Translations under genes and position numbers: made by a program
Notes under the pieces: generated by a model
What the model was told of the DNA's origin: nothing
The model's database searches: none
Seen by the model: the letters and a program-made list of their open reading frames with translations, nothing else
Shown here: piece after piece, positions 8,927 through 17,504 of the stretch
Layout: each line of letters opens with the position of its first letter
How positions within the stretch are numbered: the stretch's first letter is position 1
Assembly (NCBI RefSeq): GCF_021390935.1
Contig: NZ_JAJPUI010000008.1
Coordinates: 1 to 64,000, forward strand
DNA length: 64,000 bases
Reading direction: 5' to 3'
From: Streptomyces sp. CC228A
GTDB lineage: Bacteria; Actinomycetota; Actinomycetes; Streptomycetales; Streptomycetaceae

Positions 8927-8965
8927 CAGGCCCCGCCCCACAGGTGGTGTGCGGGGCGGGGCCTG
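8927..8965 (-). terminator. Strong intrinsic hairpin terminator of the Asp23 operon
   Basis: A perfect 13-bp stem (CAGGCCCCGCCCC at 8927-8939 pairing with GGGGCGGGGCCTG at 8953-8965) around a 13-base loop. It lies 21 bases beyond the stop of the last operon gene (8987). There is no U tract, which is usual for actinobacterial terminators. Confidence 0.7.
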
Positions 8966-8986
8966 GGCCGTACGCGGGGCGGTGGT

Positions 8987-9541
8987 TCAGCGCGCGACGT
9001 GGAGTCTGACCCGGGCGGGCAGTTCCGGCTGGTCGAGGAAGTCGCGCAGGTGCGGCAGCGCCTCCGACTGGATGCGTTCCAGAGCCGTGCGCACCTCCGC
9101 CTCCGCCGCGAGGGTGACACGCAGGACGAGGTGCGGATAGTGGGAACTGCGCGTCAGACGGGCCGTGGCGCGCTGCACTCCGCCGTAGGACTCGATCTCC
9201 TCCTCCAGCGCGTCCGTGACGGCGTCGGCGCTGAGCGTCGTTGCGCCCCGGCTGCGGTCCGCCTCCAGGGGCAGGCTGCGCACACCGTCCGGCCGCAGCT
9301 GCGCCACCGCGGCCAGCAGGCCGAGGACGGCGGCGAGCGCGCCGGCGAGACCGATCAGCGGCCACACCCACGACGACGACGCGGCGTAGCGGCGTTCCCC
9401 GGGGGTGAGCAGGGGCTCCGACGGGCCGCCCTGACCCAGCACCCCCCAGCCGTACAGGAGCGCCAGGACGCCGCCGGCCAGCAGTACCAGGCCGATGAGG
9501 GCGAGTGCGATGCGGTTGGCCCGGTCGAGGTGGCGGGTCAT
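8987..9541 (-). CDS. amaP: Alkaline-shock membrane anchor AmaP-like protein
   Basis: A 184-residue membrane protein with two N-terminal transmembrane segments (residues about 9-32 and 58-82) and a soluble C-terminal domain resembling AmaP, which tethers Asp23-family proteins to the membrane in Gram-positive bacteria. The C-terminal part, with ADAVTDALEEEIESYGGVQ and HLVLRVTLAAEAEV, has the beta-alpha pattern of the family. It is the last gene of the six-gene operon and its ATG overlaps the preceding stop codon. Confidence 0.72.
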   Translation of the reverse strand: MTRHLDRANRIALALIGLVLLAGGVLALLYGWGVLGQGGPSEPLLTPGERRYAASSSWVWPLIGLAGALAAVLGLLAAVAQLRPDGVRSLPLEADRSRGATTLSADAVTDALEEEIESYGGVQRATARLTRSSHYPHLVLRVTLAAEAEVRTALERIQSEALPHLRDFLDQPELPARVRLHVAR

Positions 9542-10074
9542 GGTCTCCCCCTGGCGGTCCGTACCTTCACGGTCACCTTGTACGCGGCGGCCGTGCGGAC
9601 CGCCGCCAACTGCTCGCCGGCAGCCTCGGCGACGCGCTCCTGCAGGCCCTGCGGTTCACGCAGGGGGGTGGTCGCCCTGACCTTCACCCGGCGTCCGCGC
9701 AGCCGTACGCGGTGCTCGTCCACGCCGTCCACCCGGCCGACGGCCGCGCCGATGGTGCGGCGCAGCCCCCGGCGGGTGAGCACGGTGCGGGTGTGCTCGT
9801 CCGCGGTGTCGACCCGCACGGCCCGGCGGCGGCCGCTCGACAGGGCCGCCCACAGCAGGAGCAGGCCGATGAGGGCGATCCCGGCGGCCACCGCCATGAT
9901 GACGTCGTCGCCCCACTCGCGGGTGCGCAGTTCGCGCGTGAGGGAGCGCTGCGGCCACACGACGGGCGCGTTGCCCGTGCCGACGGCGACCACGTCGACG
10001 GCGACCGCCGCGCCCGCGGCCGCCACGACCAGCGACACGAAGGCGACCAGCAACCTGCGGGGGATCGGCCTCAT
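9538..10074 (-). CDS. DUF6286-type membrane protein of the Asp23 operon
   Basis: A 178-residue protein with two transmembrane helices (RRLLVAFVSLVVAAAGAAVAV at the N terminus and a second at about residues 55-78) and a basic cytoplasmic C-terminal domain rich in Arg and Val. The layout matches the DUF6286 proteins found in actinobacterial Asp23 operons. I chose the ATG at 10074, which overlaps the upstream stop by 4 bp, over an upstream in-frame start because the extra residues are Arg/Pro-rich shadow translation. It probably works with AmaP in the membrane part of the stress complex. Confidence 0.7.
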   Translation of the reverse strand: MRPIPRRLLVAFVSLVVAAAGAAVAVDVVAVGTGNAPVVWPQRSLTRELRTREWGDDVIMAVAAGIALIGLLLLWAALSSGRRRAVRVDTADEHTRTVLTRRGLRRTIGAAVGRVDGVDEHRVRLRGRRVKVRATTPLREPQGLQERVAEAAGEQLAAVRTAAAYKVTVKVRTARGRP

Positions 10075-10484
10075 CGCACCCTCCGGGCGGGGCGGGACGG
10101 CGACGGCAGCTGGGCGACGTCGATGTCGACGTGGTCCACGCGCAGGCCGGTGAGGGTCTGCACCCGCTCGACGATGTGGTCGCGCAGCCGGCGGGTGGTC
10201 GTACGGGCCGAATGCGGCCACACGAGGGACACGGTGACGGCGAGGGACGTGACGTCTCCGCCGACCCACGCGGTCACGGGTGACGCGCGCTGCGTCCCCT
10301 CGCGGCCGAGCGGGACGCCGAGCAGGCGCGGGGCGACGCCTCCGACGCGGCCCGCATCCCGTACGGCCCGTGCGGCGATCTTCTCCACCACCCGCTCGGC
10401 GATGACCGTGCGGCCGGGGCCGCCGCCCGGGGCGGGCGGCTCGGGCTCCGCGCCGGCGGCGGCACCGGTGTCGCCGCCGCTCAT
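10071..10484 (-). CDS. Asp23/Gls24-family envelope stress protein
   Basis: A 137-residue Asp23/Gls24-like protein. After about 20 Gly/Pro-rich residues comes TVIAERVVEKIAARAVRDAGRVGG, the usual family opening, then SLAVTVSLVWPHSARTTTRRLRDHIVERV and a hydrophobic VDHVDIDVAQL strand. The ATG at 10484 overlaps the stop of the small membrane protein gene, and its own stop overlaps the start of the DUF6286 gene. Family members assemble at the membrane under cell-wall or pH stress. Confidence 0.78.
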   Translation of the reverse strand: MSGGDTGAAAGAEPEPPAPGGGPGRTVIAERVVEKIAARAVRDAGRVGGVAPRLLGVPLGREGTQRASPVTAWVGGDVTSLAVTVSLVWPHSARTTTRRLRDHIVERVQTLTGLRVDHVDIDVAQLPSPSRPARRVR

Positions 10485-10690
10485 CCGCGGGCCCTCGGAC
10501 GGTGCGTACCGGCGCGGTAGGCGTCGCGGGACGCCTTCAGGTCGAAACCGCCCTCGGCGACCCAGCCGACGAGCAGCCCGAGCAGGCCGAGGCAGAGGAC
10601 GACGAAGAAGGCGACGACGCCGCCGAAGGCGCCGGCGAAGCCGAGGGCCACACCGAACGCCAGACCGAGAACAGGGGGGGACGGGGACAT
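10481..10690 (-). CDS. Small DUF2273-like membrane protein
   Basis: A 69-residue protein with one long hydrophobic hairpin (about residues 6-43, many Gly, Phe, Val and Leu) and a charged C terminus ending RAGTHRPRARG. The size and the position inside the Asp23 operon fit the small DUF2273-type membrane proteins of such operons. I take the ATG at 10690 because GAGG lies 7 bases upstream; another ATG five codons earlier lacks a site. Confidence 0.65.
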   Translation of the reverse strand: MSPSPPVLGLAFGVALGFAGAFGGVVAFFVVLCLGLLGLLVGWVAEGGFDLKASRDAYRAGTHRPRARG

Positions 10691-10737
10691 CACAACACCT
10701 CGCACTGAAGCCTTGGGGGTTCAACGGGCAGATCCGC

Positions 10738-11085
10738 CTACCGGGAGTCGCCGGTGTCGAGGTCCTCGACGACGACATCGACCACGGCGTCCGGGGCCGC
10801 GGCGGCGACGGCCTCCCTCACCTCGGCGCCGATGTCCGCGACCGGGTGGCCGTAGCGGCCGACGACGTGCACGCGGACCGTCCTGCCGGACACCTCGACG
10901 CCGGGTACGCGCCGTCCCGGCAGGTAGGACGACGCGCCGTAGCGCCCGGTGGTCAGCCGGCTGACCAGCCGGCAGCCGGCGGCGGCAGCGGCGATCCGCG
11001 CCGGGTCGAAGCCGCCGCCGTCCGCCGTGGTTCCGTCGCCGCTGCTTCCCGCGGCGGTCTCGTCGCGGTCGGGCGGGCCGTTCAC
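10738..11085 (-). CDS. Short Asp23/Gls24-family protein
   Basis: A 115-residue Asp23-like protein with a shortened core: FDPARIAAAAAGCRLVSRLTTG replaces the usual N-terminal helix, followed by VPGVEVSGRTVRVHVVGRYGHPVADI and a VDVVVEDLDTG end. Its ATG overlaps the stop of the first operon gene (ATGA). It may be a partner subunit that modulates assembly of the longer Asp23 proteins; that role is inference. Confidence 0.7.
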   Translation of the reverse strand: MNGPPDRDETAAGSSGDGTTADGGGFDPARIAAAAAGCRLVSRLTTGRYGASSYLPGRRVPGVEVSGRTVRVHVVGRYGHPVADIGAEVREAVAAAAPDAVVDVVVEDLDTGDSR

Positions 11086-11558
11086 TGCACCCGGGGGCCC
11101 GTGGACGTGTCCTCGTCCTCGTCGGAGTCGGGCAGGTGGACGTCGTCGACGGCGATGTTGACCTCCACCACCTCCAGGCCCGTCATGCCCTCGATGGACT
11201 TGATGATGTTGCGCCGGACACCGTCCGCCAGGTCCTTGATGGAGACGCCGTACTCGCAGACGATGACGACGTCCACCGCCGCCTGGCTCTCCCCGACCTC
11301 CACGGACACGCCCTGGGTGATGCTCGGGCCGCGCGACCCGGGGATGCGCTCACGGACGGCCCCCACGGCCCGCGACCCGCCGCCCCCGAGGTTGTGGACG
11401 CCGTCGACCTCACGTGCGGCTATCCCGGCGATCTTCTGCACCACCGCGTCGGAGATGGTGGTCCTGCCGTGCTCCGTCACCAGGCCCCCGCGTCCGTCTC
11501 CGGACCGGTTCCCGGCCGTACCCGCCCTCTGCGTCGACTCTGTCGATGACGTGCTCAT
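11082..11558 (-). CDS. Asp23/Gls24-family envelope stress response protein (first gene of operon)
   Basis: The most canonical Asp23/Gls24 member here, 158 residues. After a Ser/Thr/Gly-rich 30-residue lead come TTISDAVVQKIAGIAAREVDGVHNLG, VSVEVGESQAAVDVVIVCEYG, and RRNIIKSIEGMTGLEVVEVNI, with an acidic tail (DSDEDED). The start at 11558 is preceded by AGGAG at a good distance; an in-frame ATG three codons earlier is less likely. It heads an operon of six genes on the minus strand, all but one junction overlapping by 4 bp, ending at the hairpin at 8927. Confidence 0.85.
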   Translation of the reverse strand: MSTSSTESTQRAGTAGNRSGDGRGGLVTEHGRTTISDAVVQKIAGIAAREVDGVHNLGGGGSRAVGAVRERIPGSRGPSITQGVSVEVGESQAAVDVVIVCEYGVSIKDLADGVRRNIIKSIEGMTGLEVVEVNIAVDDVHLPDSDEDEDTSTGPRVQ

Positions 11559-11575
11559 CGGCTGCACTCCTAGGT

Positions 11576-11595
11576 GAAGAGATCTGAAGAGATCT
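11576..11595. repeat. Two tandem copies of GAAGAGATCT before the Asp23 operon
   Basis: Perfect 10-bp direct repeat, 17 bp upstream of the first start codon of the Asp23 operon, inside an unusually AT-rich patch (TTTATCCCTTTATG follows). Each copy contains the AGATCT palindrome. It would lie in the 5' untranslated region or core promoter and could be an operator. The rest of the gap to 12004 is GC-rich and holds only the 13-bp tandem repeat at 11688. Confidence 0.5.
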
Positions 11596-11687
11596 TTATC
11601 CCTTTATGTCACGGTATGGCGGGCTTTGCAGCACGGCTTCCCCCACCCGGTCCGACCACGCCGACCGCGGCCCTCCGCACCGCGGCT

Positions 11688-11713
11688 GAGCTGGGCAGTC
11701 GAGCTGGGCAGTC
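11688..11713. repeat. 13-bp tandem duplication in intergenic region
   Basis: GAGCTGGGCAGTC occurs twice head to tail. It lies in the otherwise featureless gap of about 400 bases between the Asp23 operon and the aminotransferase gene. Confidence 0.6.
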
Positions 11714-12004
11714 CCGGCGGAGGCACGACCCGGCGTACGGGATCCGCGCGCCCGTCACCTCGTTGCCCGTTCAAGCTCCCGCTGTGGAGAGCCCCTGTGC
11801 GGCTCCCTGCGGACGGCGGTCACGGACGGCGGCCAGGTCCCGGAGGCCCGGCCGCCGGAGCGCCGCCCCGGTCCCGGCGGGGCACCGGCCCGTACTCCGG
11901 GCGCCGCGCGCGGGTTCCGGACGGCGCGCGCAGTACGGAGAGCGGCGCGAATGCCGAACAGGCCTGCCACCGCGGGGATTTCGCGCGTCCCTATGCTGGG
12001 GCGC

Positions 12005-13210
12005 ATGCCTTCAGCCATACCTGGACCCGCGCCCGCGCCCGTGCCCGCGACCGCCTCCCGGCTCGCCGGGGTCGCCTCCTCGCCCGTACGGGAGATCCTG
12101 GCGCTCACCGAGCGGCCCGAGGTGATCTCCTTCGCCGGGGGACTGCCCGCGCCCGAGCTCTTCGACACCGCCGGCGTCCGGGCCGCCTACGACCGGGTCC
12201 TGGCGGACGGCGCGGCGCAGGCCCTGCAGTACTCCACCACCGAGGGCAACGCCGACCTGCGGACCGCGGTCGCGGACCGGCTCACCGGCCGCGGCCTCGC
12301 CACGGACCCCGCGGACCTGCTGGTCACCACCGGCTCCCAGCAGGCCCTCGCCCTGGTGGCCACCGCCCTCCTCGAACCGGGCGACGTCGTCCTCGTCGAG
12401 GACCCCTGCTATCTCGCCGCCCTGCAGACCTTCGGCTTCGCGGGCGCCCGCGTGGTGGCCGTGCCGACCGACGAGGACGGCGTCATCCCGGCCGCGCTGG
12501 AGGAGATCGCGGCCCGCGAACGGGTGAAGCTGCTCTACCTCGTGCCGACCTTCCAGAACCCCACGGGCCGCACCCTCCCCGCCGCCCGCCGCGCCGCCGT
12601 CGCCGAGGTGGCGGCCCGCCGCGGCTTCTGGGTCGTGGAGGACGACCCGTACGGGGAGCTGCGCTACGACGGCGCGCACGTGCCGTGGATCGCCGCCCAC
12701 CCGGCCGCCGCCGACCGCACGGTCCTGCTGGGGTCCTTCTCCAAGGTCATGGCGCCGGGCATGCGGCTCGGCCACCTGCGCGCCCCCGCCGGGCTGCGCC
12801 GCGCCTGCGTCGTCGCCAAGCAGGCCGCCGACCTGCACACCTCCACCGTCGACCAGGCGGCCGCCGCCCGCTACCTGCGGGACAGCGACCTCGACGCCCA
12901 CATCCGCACCCTGTGCGGCGCCTACAAGGAACGCAGGGACGCCCTGCTGGAGGGCCTGCCGCAGGCGCTCCCCGAGGGCAGCCGCTGGAACCGGCCCGAC
13001 GGCGGCATGTTCGTCTGGGTGAACCTGCCCGAGGGGTACGACGCCGCGCACCTGCTGAAGGCCGCCGTCGAGCACCAGGTGGCGTATGTGCCCGGCGCCC
13101 CCTTCCACGCGGGCGCCCCCGACCCCCGCACGCTGCGGCTGTCCTTCACGACCCACGCGCCGGCCGAGATCCGCGAAGGGCTGCGCCGCCTCGCCCGCGC
13201 CTTCGCGTAG
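12005..13210 (+). CDS. PLP-dependent aminotransferase (MocR-lineage / 2-aminoadipate type)
   Basis: A 401-residue class I/II aminotransferase without the GntR DNA-binding domain of MocR regulators. Landmarks are FAGGLPAPELF near the start, the YSTTEGNADLR and TTGSQQAL cofactor-binding segments, PTFQNPTGRT, WVVEDDPYGELRY, the PLP lysine in GSFSKVMAPGMRLG, and a final RLSFTTHAP arginine. This pattern is typical of LysN/AlaA-like enzymes with broad specificity for aromatic or aminoadipate substrates. I start it at 12005 because TATGCT lies six bases upstream, which would give a leaderless mRNA; an ATG 18 codons earlier adds non-homologous residues. Confidence 0.85.
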   Translation: MPSAIPGPAPAPVPATASRLAGVASSPVREILALTERPEVISFAGGLPAPELFDTAGVRAAYDRVLADGAAQALQYSTTEGNADLRTAVADRLTGRGLATDPADLLVTTGSQQALALVATALLEPGDVVLVEDPCYLAALQTFGFAGARVVAVPTDEDGVIPAALEEIAARERVKLLYLVPTFQNPTGRTLPAARRAAVAEVAARRGFWVVEDDPYGELRYDGAHVPWIAAHPAAADRTVLLGSFSKVMAPGMRLGHLRAPAGLRRACVVAKQAADLHTSTVDQAAAARYLRDSDLDAHIRTLCGAYKERRDALLEGLPQALPEGSRWNRPDGGMFVWVNLPEGYDAAHLLKAAVEHQVAYVPGAPFHAGAPDPRTLRLSFTTHAPAEIREGLRRLARAFA

Positions 13211-13394
13211 CGCTCACCGGGCCGCCCGCCGGCGCCTGCCGCCCCGCGACCTGCCGCGTCTGCCCCACCGAGCCGTCCGCCGCGCTTCCGCCGTGCGTCC
13301 GTCGCGCGTCCGCCGTGCTCCGGCGCCGGCCGCGGCGGGCCGGATGGCGGACGTCCGGGTTTGGCCGGGCGCGGCACGGGCTAGAGGAGGGGCC

Positions 13395-15149
13395 GTGACC
13401 CGCCCCGGTCCGGCTGCGGCCGGACCGGCCCCAGCCCTTCCGGAGGCCCCCATGCCCGAAGCCGACGTGCAACGGCCGCCCGGACCGGCGCTCGGCGGCA
13501 GGATCCGGACGTACCTGACCACCACCGACCACAAGACGATCGGCAACATGTACCTGGCCACGGCGTTCGGGTTCTTCCTCGCCGCCGGGCTGATGGCGAT
13601 GCTGATGCGGGCCGAACTGGCCCGCCCCGGGCTGCAGATCATGGACGCCCACCAGTACAACCAGCTCTTCACCATCCACGGCACCGTGATGATGCTGCTC
13701 TTCGCCACGCCCACCTTCGCCGGGTTCGCGAACGCCGTCGTGCCGCTGCAGATCGGCGCGCCCGACGTCGCCTTCCCCCGCCTGAACGCCCTGACCTACT
13801 GGCTGTTCCTCTTCGGCGGGCTCATCGTCATGGCCGGGTTCGCGATGCCCGGCGGGGCCGCCTCGTTCGGGTGGTTCGCCTACGCCCCGCTGAACACCAC
13901 CGTCTACAGCCCGGGCCTCGGCGGGGACCTGTGGACCATGGGACTCGTCGTGGCGGGCCTCAGCACGACGCTCGGCGCGGTCAACTTCATCGCCACGATC
14001 ATCTGCCTGCGCGCCCCGGGCATGACGATGTTCCGGATGCCGATCTTCACCTGGAACGTCCTCTTCACGTCGATCCTGGTGCTCCTGGCCTTTCCGGTGC
14101 TCACGGCCGCCCTGCTCGCCCTGGAGGCCGACCGGAAGTTCGGCGCGCACATCTACGACCCGGCGAACGGCGGGGCGCTGCTGTGGCAGCACCTGTTCTG
14201 GTTCTTCGGCCACCCCGAGGTGTACATCGTGGCCCTGCCGTTCTTCGGCGTCGTCACCGAGATCATCGCCGTGTTCAGCCGCCGGCCCGTCTTCGGCTAC
14301 ATCGGCATGGTCGGCGCGACCATCGCCATCACCATGCTGTCGGCGGCCGTGTGGGCCCATCACATGTTCGCCACCGGCGCGGTGCTGCTGCCGTTCTTCT
14401 CGTTCCTGTCGTTCCTCATCGCCGTGCCGACGGGCGTGAAGTTCTTCAACTGGATCGGCACGATGTGGAAGGGCTCCCTGTCCTTCGAGACGCCCATGCT
14501 GTGGGCGGTGGGCTTCCTCGTCACCTTCCTCCTCGGCGGGCTCAGCGGGGTGCTCGTCGCCTCACCGCCGCTCGACTTCCACGTCACCGACACGTACTTC
14601 GTCGTCGCTCACCTGCACTACGTGCTCTTCGGCACCATCGTCTTCGCGATGTTCGGCGGCTTCTACTTCTGGTGGCCGAAACTGACCGGCAAGCTCCTCG
14701 ACGAGCGCCTCGGGCGGATCCACTTCTGGACCCTCTTCATCGGCTTCCAGATCACGTTCCTGGTCCACCACTGGCTCGGCGAGACGGGCATGCCGCGCCG
14801 CTACGCCGACTACCTCGCCGCCGACGGGTTCACCACCCTCAACACCGTCTCGTCGGCGGGCTCCTTCCTGCTGGGCCTGTCCACCCTGCCGTTCCTCTAC
14901 AACGTGTGGCGCACCGCCGTGTACGGACGGCGCGTCGACGCGGACGACCCGTGGGGCTTCGGCCGCTCCCTGGAGTGGGCGACGTCCTGCCCGCCGCCGC
15001 GGCACAACTTCCACGCCCTGCCCCGCGTACGCTCCGACTCGCCCGCGTTCGACCTGCACCACCCGGAGGCGGCGGCCCTGCCCCCGGTGGGGCGGCTCAC
15101 GCCCGACCCCGTGTCGGCGGCGCAGCGCTCCGAAGGGACCGGCCGATGA
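13395..15149 (+). CDS. ctaD: Cytochrome c oxidase subunit I (second copy)
   Basis: Catalytic subunit of an aa3-type haem-copper oxidase. Twelve hydrophobic segments follow the LTTTDHKTIGNMYLATAFGF entry. The haem a and binuclear-centre ligands are visible: FTIHGTVM, the HPEVYI histidine-tyrosine pair, WAHHMF, and FVVAHLHYVLFG. The signature SLEWATSCPPPRHNF near the C terminus is typical of actinobacterial CtaD. The GTG at 13395 follows AGGAGG; an ATG at 13452, also with GGAGG in front, is an equally plausible start. No subunit II or III gene is near; ctaF follows with a 4-bp overlap. This is probably an accessory copy, with the main cta-qcr cluster elsewhere. Confidence 0.93.
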   Translation: MTRPGPAAAGPAPALPEAPMPEADVQRPPGPALGGRIRTYLTTTDHKTIGNMYLATAFGFFLAAGLMAMLMRAELARPGLQIMDAHQYNQLFTIHGTVMMLLFATPTFAGFANAVVPLQIGAPDVAFPRLNALTYWLFLFGGLIVMAGFAMPGGAASFGWFAYAPLNTTVYSPGLGGDLWTMGLVVAGLSTTLGAVNFIATIICLRAPGMTMFRMPIFTWNVLFTSILVLLAFPVLTAALLALEADRKFGAHIYDPANGGALLWQHLFWFFGHPEVYIVALPFFGVVTEIIAVFSRRPVFGYIGMVGATIAITMLSAAVWAHHMFATGAVLLPFFSFLSFLIAVPTGVKFFNWIGTMWKGSLSFETPMLWAVGFLVTFLLGGLSGVLVASPPLDFHVTDTYFVVAHLHYVLFGTIVFAMFGGFYFWWPKLTGKLLDERLGRIHFWTLFIGFQITFLVHHWLGETGMPRRYADYLAADGFTTLNTVSSAGSFLLGLSTLPFLYNVWRTAVYGRRVDADDPWGFGRSLEWATSCPPPRHNFHALPRVRSDSPAFDLHHPEAAALPPVGRLTPDPVSAAQRSEGTGR

Positions 15150-15553
15150 AGACCGAGACCTACCTGTTCGCGGGCGTCGCCCTGTTCTTCCTGGTCACGG
15201 ACGCCTTCTACATCGCCTTCGCCCGCGAGCCGGCCGGGGCCGCCGCCCTCACGGTGTCCTTCGCCATGTCGGCGCTCATCGCGTTCTTCTGCGCCGTCAC
15301 CTACCGGCGCACGGGGCGCAGGCCGGAGGACCGCAAGGAGGCCGAGGTCCGCGAGCGCGGCGGGCCGCTGGGCTTCTTCCCGCCGCACGCCGCCACGCCC
15401 GTGCTCACCGCGCTCGGCGTCGCCGTCATGGCCGTCGGCGTCGTCTTCGGGCTGTGGCTGTTCGCCATCGGCGTCGGAGTGACGGCGGTGGCGGTGTTCC
15501 ACATGGTGTTCCAGTACGCGGAGCGGGACCAGGAACCCGGCGCGGGGCCGTGA
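15146..15553 (+). CDS. ctaF: Cytochrome c oxidase subunit IV (actinobacterial type)
   Basis: A 135-residue membrane protein with four predicted helices (residues about 4-22, 30-50, 86-104 and 106-125), the arrangement of the small actinobacterial subunit IV. The loop EVRERGGPLGFFPPHAATPV between helices 2 and 3 is the family hallmark. The ATG overlaps the ctaD stop, so the two are translationally coupled. It is a structural subunit of the oxidase; in the main respiratory cluster the same gene also follows ctaD. Confidence 0.85.
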   Translation: MKTETYLFAGVALFFLVTDAFYIAFAREPAGAAALTVSFAMSALIAFFCAVTYRRTGRRPEDRKEAEVRERGGPLGFFPPHAATPVLTALGVAVMAVGVVFGLWLFAIGVGVTAVAVFHMVFQYAERDQEPGAGP

Positions 15554-15717
15554 GCGCGGCCGCCGCGCGGCGGCGGGGCCGTGGCCCTTGCCCGGACGGC
15601 GGCAGGCGGGCCGCCCGACGCCCGACGCCGGAACGACGCCGGAACGGGGCCGGGCAGCCGGGTCCGCGGCGCGGCGCCCGCCGCCGCGCCCGGCACCAGG
15701 CCGGCCGCGCCGCCGCC

Positions 15718-17388
15718 TCAGCGCTCGTCCGCCGGCGCCTCGTGGACCGGCTCCATGAGCCGGCCCGTGACCTGCAGCCGCTCCTCCGTCCCGGCGGGCA
15801 TCTCCACCCGCGCCCCGCAGTACCACGCGCTGATCCGGGCCCGCAGCCGCCGCCGCAGCGGCGCATCCGCCCCGGGGCGGGGGAGGGGCTCCGGCACGTC
15901 CCGCATCAGCACCGTGCGGCGCCGGTCCGCGCCGACCGGCCGGTGGCCCTCGCCCATGCCCCCGTACGGGTCCTGCACGACCGCGCCCGTCTCCTCGCCG
16001 TCCTCCAGCCGCTCCCGGTCGCGCTCCTGCAGCGCCAGGCACAGCCGCCGCGTGAGCAGGTACGCCCCCACCGGGCCGACCACGATCAGCACCCGGAACA
16101 GCCACGTCAGCCCCTCCAGCGGCAGGTGGAGGACGAGCGCGATCACATCGTTGCCCCCGGCCGCCAGCAGCACCGCGTACGCCACCACCCCCGCGGTGCC
16201 GATCGCCGTGCGGGTGGCGTGGTCGCGCGGCCGGTCGCAGAAGTGGTGCTCCCGCAGCGCCTCGTCACCCCCCGACAGCCAGCGCTCCAGGTGCGGGTAG
16301 AGGAACAGGCACGTGAAGAGCACACCGGGCAGCACCACCGCCGGGAGGAACACGTTCCACATCACCGTGTGCCCCGCGACCACCGTCTCCCAGGGCGGCA
16401 TGAGCCGCAGCGCGCCCTCCAGGAACCCCACGTACCAGTCCGGCTGGACGCCGGTGGAGATCTGGTCGGCCACGTACGGCCCGTAGTTCCACACCGGGTT
16501 GATCTGCACGAGCGCGCCCAGCACCGCCATGACACCGAACACCAGCAGCGACAGGCCCGCCGACTTCGCGGCGAACTGGGGGAACATCGGCTGCCCCACG
16601 GCGTTGCGGTTCGTCCGGCCGCGCGCGGGCCACTGGGTGTGCTTCAGGTACACCACCATCACCAGGTGCGCCCCGATCAGCGCGATCAGCACGCCCGGCA
16701 CGAACAGCACGTGCATGATGTACAGCCGCGGCAGCAGGTCCTCCCCGGGGAAGCTTCCGCCCCAGATGAAGAACGCGAGATAGGTCCCCACCACCGGGAT
16801 GGACATCACGATGGTGTGCGCGGTGCGCAGACCCGTCCCCGACAGCAGGTCGTCCGGCAGGGAGTAGCCGGCGAACCCCTCAAGCATGGCGAGGGCGAAC
16901 AACGTCACCCCGATGGTCCAGTTCAGTTCCCGCGGACGGCGGAACGCCCCGGTGAAGAACACCCGCAGCATGTGCACGGCGAGGGCCGCCACGAAGACCA
17001 GCGCCGCCCAGTGGTGCATCTGGCGCATCAGCAGACCGCCCCGCACGTCGAAGCTGAGCTCCAGCGTCGTCGCGTACGCCTTGGACACGGTCAGCCCCTG
17101 GAGCGGGACGTACGAGCCCTGGTACTCGACCAGCGCCATGCTGGGGTCGAAGAACAACGTGAGGTAGCTCCCGGTGAGCACCAGCACCACGAAGCTGTAC
17201 AGGGCGAGTTCGCCCAGCAGGAAGGACCAGTGGTCGGGGAACGCCTTGCGCAGCAGCTCACGGCCCAGTTCGGACACCGGCGCCCGGCGGTCCAGCGCCG
17301 CGTACCCGTGGAACGCCGCGGTCCTCGGGCGGCTCGACCCGGCCGGACCGCCCCGCCGGCGCCCGGGCCTCCGGTTCCGCTGCAGCAT
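15718..17388 (-). CDS. qcrB: Cytochrome bc1 complex cytochrome b subunit (second copy)
   Basis: A 556-residue actinobacterial-type cytochrome b. The paired haem histidines are seen in MRQMHHWAALVF and VHMLRVFFTGAFRRPRE, and later in HTIVMSIPV and IMHVLFVPG. The quinol site is present as PDWYVGFLEGALRLMPPWE, and the long C-terminal extension with HHFCDRPRDHATRT is specific to actinobacteria. The ATG at 17388 is preceded by GGGAG. qcrA and qcrC are not adjacent, so this is an orphan b subunit facing the ctaD-ctaF pair tail to tail. It might replace the main QcrB or pair with the extra CtaD. Confidence 0.9.
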   Translation of the reverse strand: MLQRNRRPGRRRGGPAGSSRPRTAAFHGYAALDRRAPVSELGRELLRKAFPDHWSFLLGELALYSFVVLVLTGSYLTLFFDPSMALVEYQGSYVPLQGLTVSKAYATTLELSFDVRGGLLMRQMHHWAALVFVAALAVHMLRVFFTGAFRRPRELNWTIGVTLFALAMLEGFAGYSLPDDLLSGTGLRTAHTIVMSIPVVGTYLAFFIWGGSFPGEDLLPRLYIMHVLFVPGVLIALIGAHLVMVVYLKHTQWPARGRTNRNAVGQPMFPQFAAKSAGLSLLVFGVMAVLGALVQINPVWNYGPYVADQISTGVQPDWYVGFLEGALRLMPPWETVVAGHTVMWNVFLPAVVLPGVLFTCLFLYPHLERWLSGGDEALREHHFCDRPRDHATRTAIGTAGVVAYAVLLAAGGNDVIALVLHLPLEGLTWLFRVLIVVGPVGAYLLTRRLCLALQERDRERLEDGEETGAVVQDPYGGMGEGHRPVGADRRRTVLMRDVPEPLPRPGADAPLRRRLRARISAWYCGARVEMPAGTEERLQVTGRLMEPVHEAPADER

Positions 17389-17504
17389 GCGCCCTGCTCC
17401 CTTCGTCCTGCTCGTCGCGCCAGTGTGCGGGTCGCAGCCGCCTCCGGCCGCGCATTGGGCAGAACATGGGCAGGTCCGAAGACCGCCGGGCCGGGGAGGC
17501 CGAT

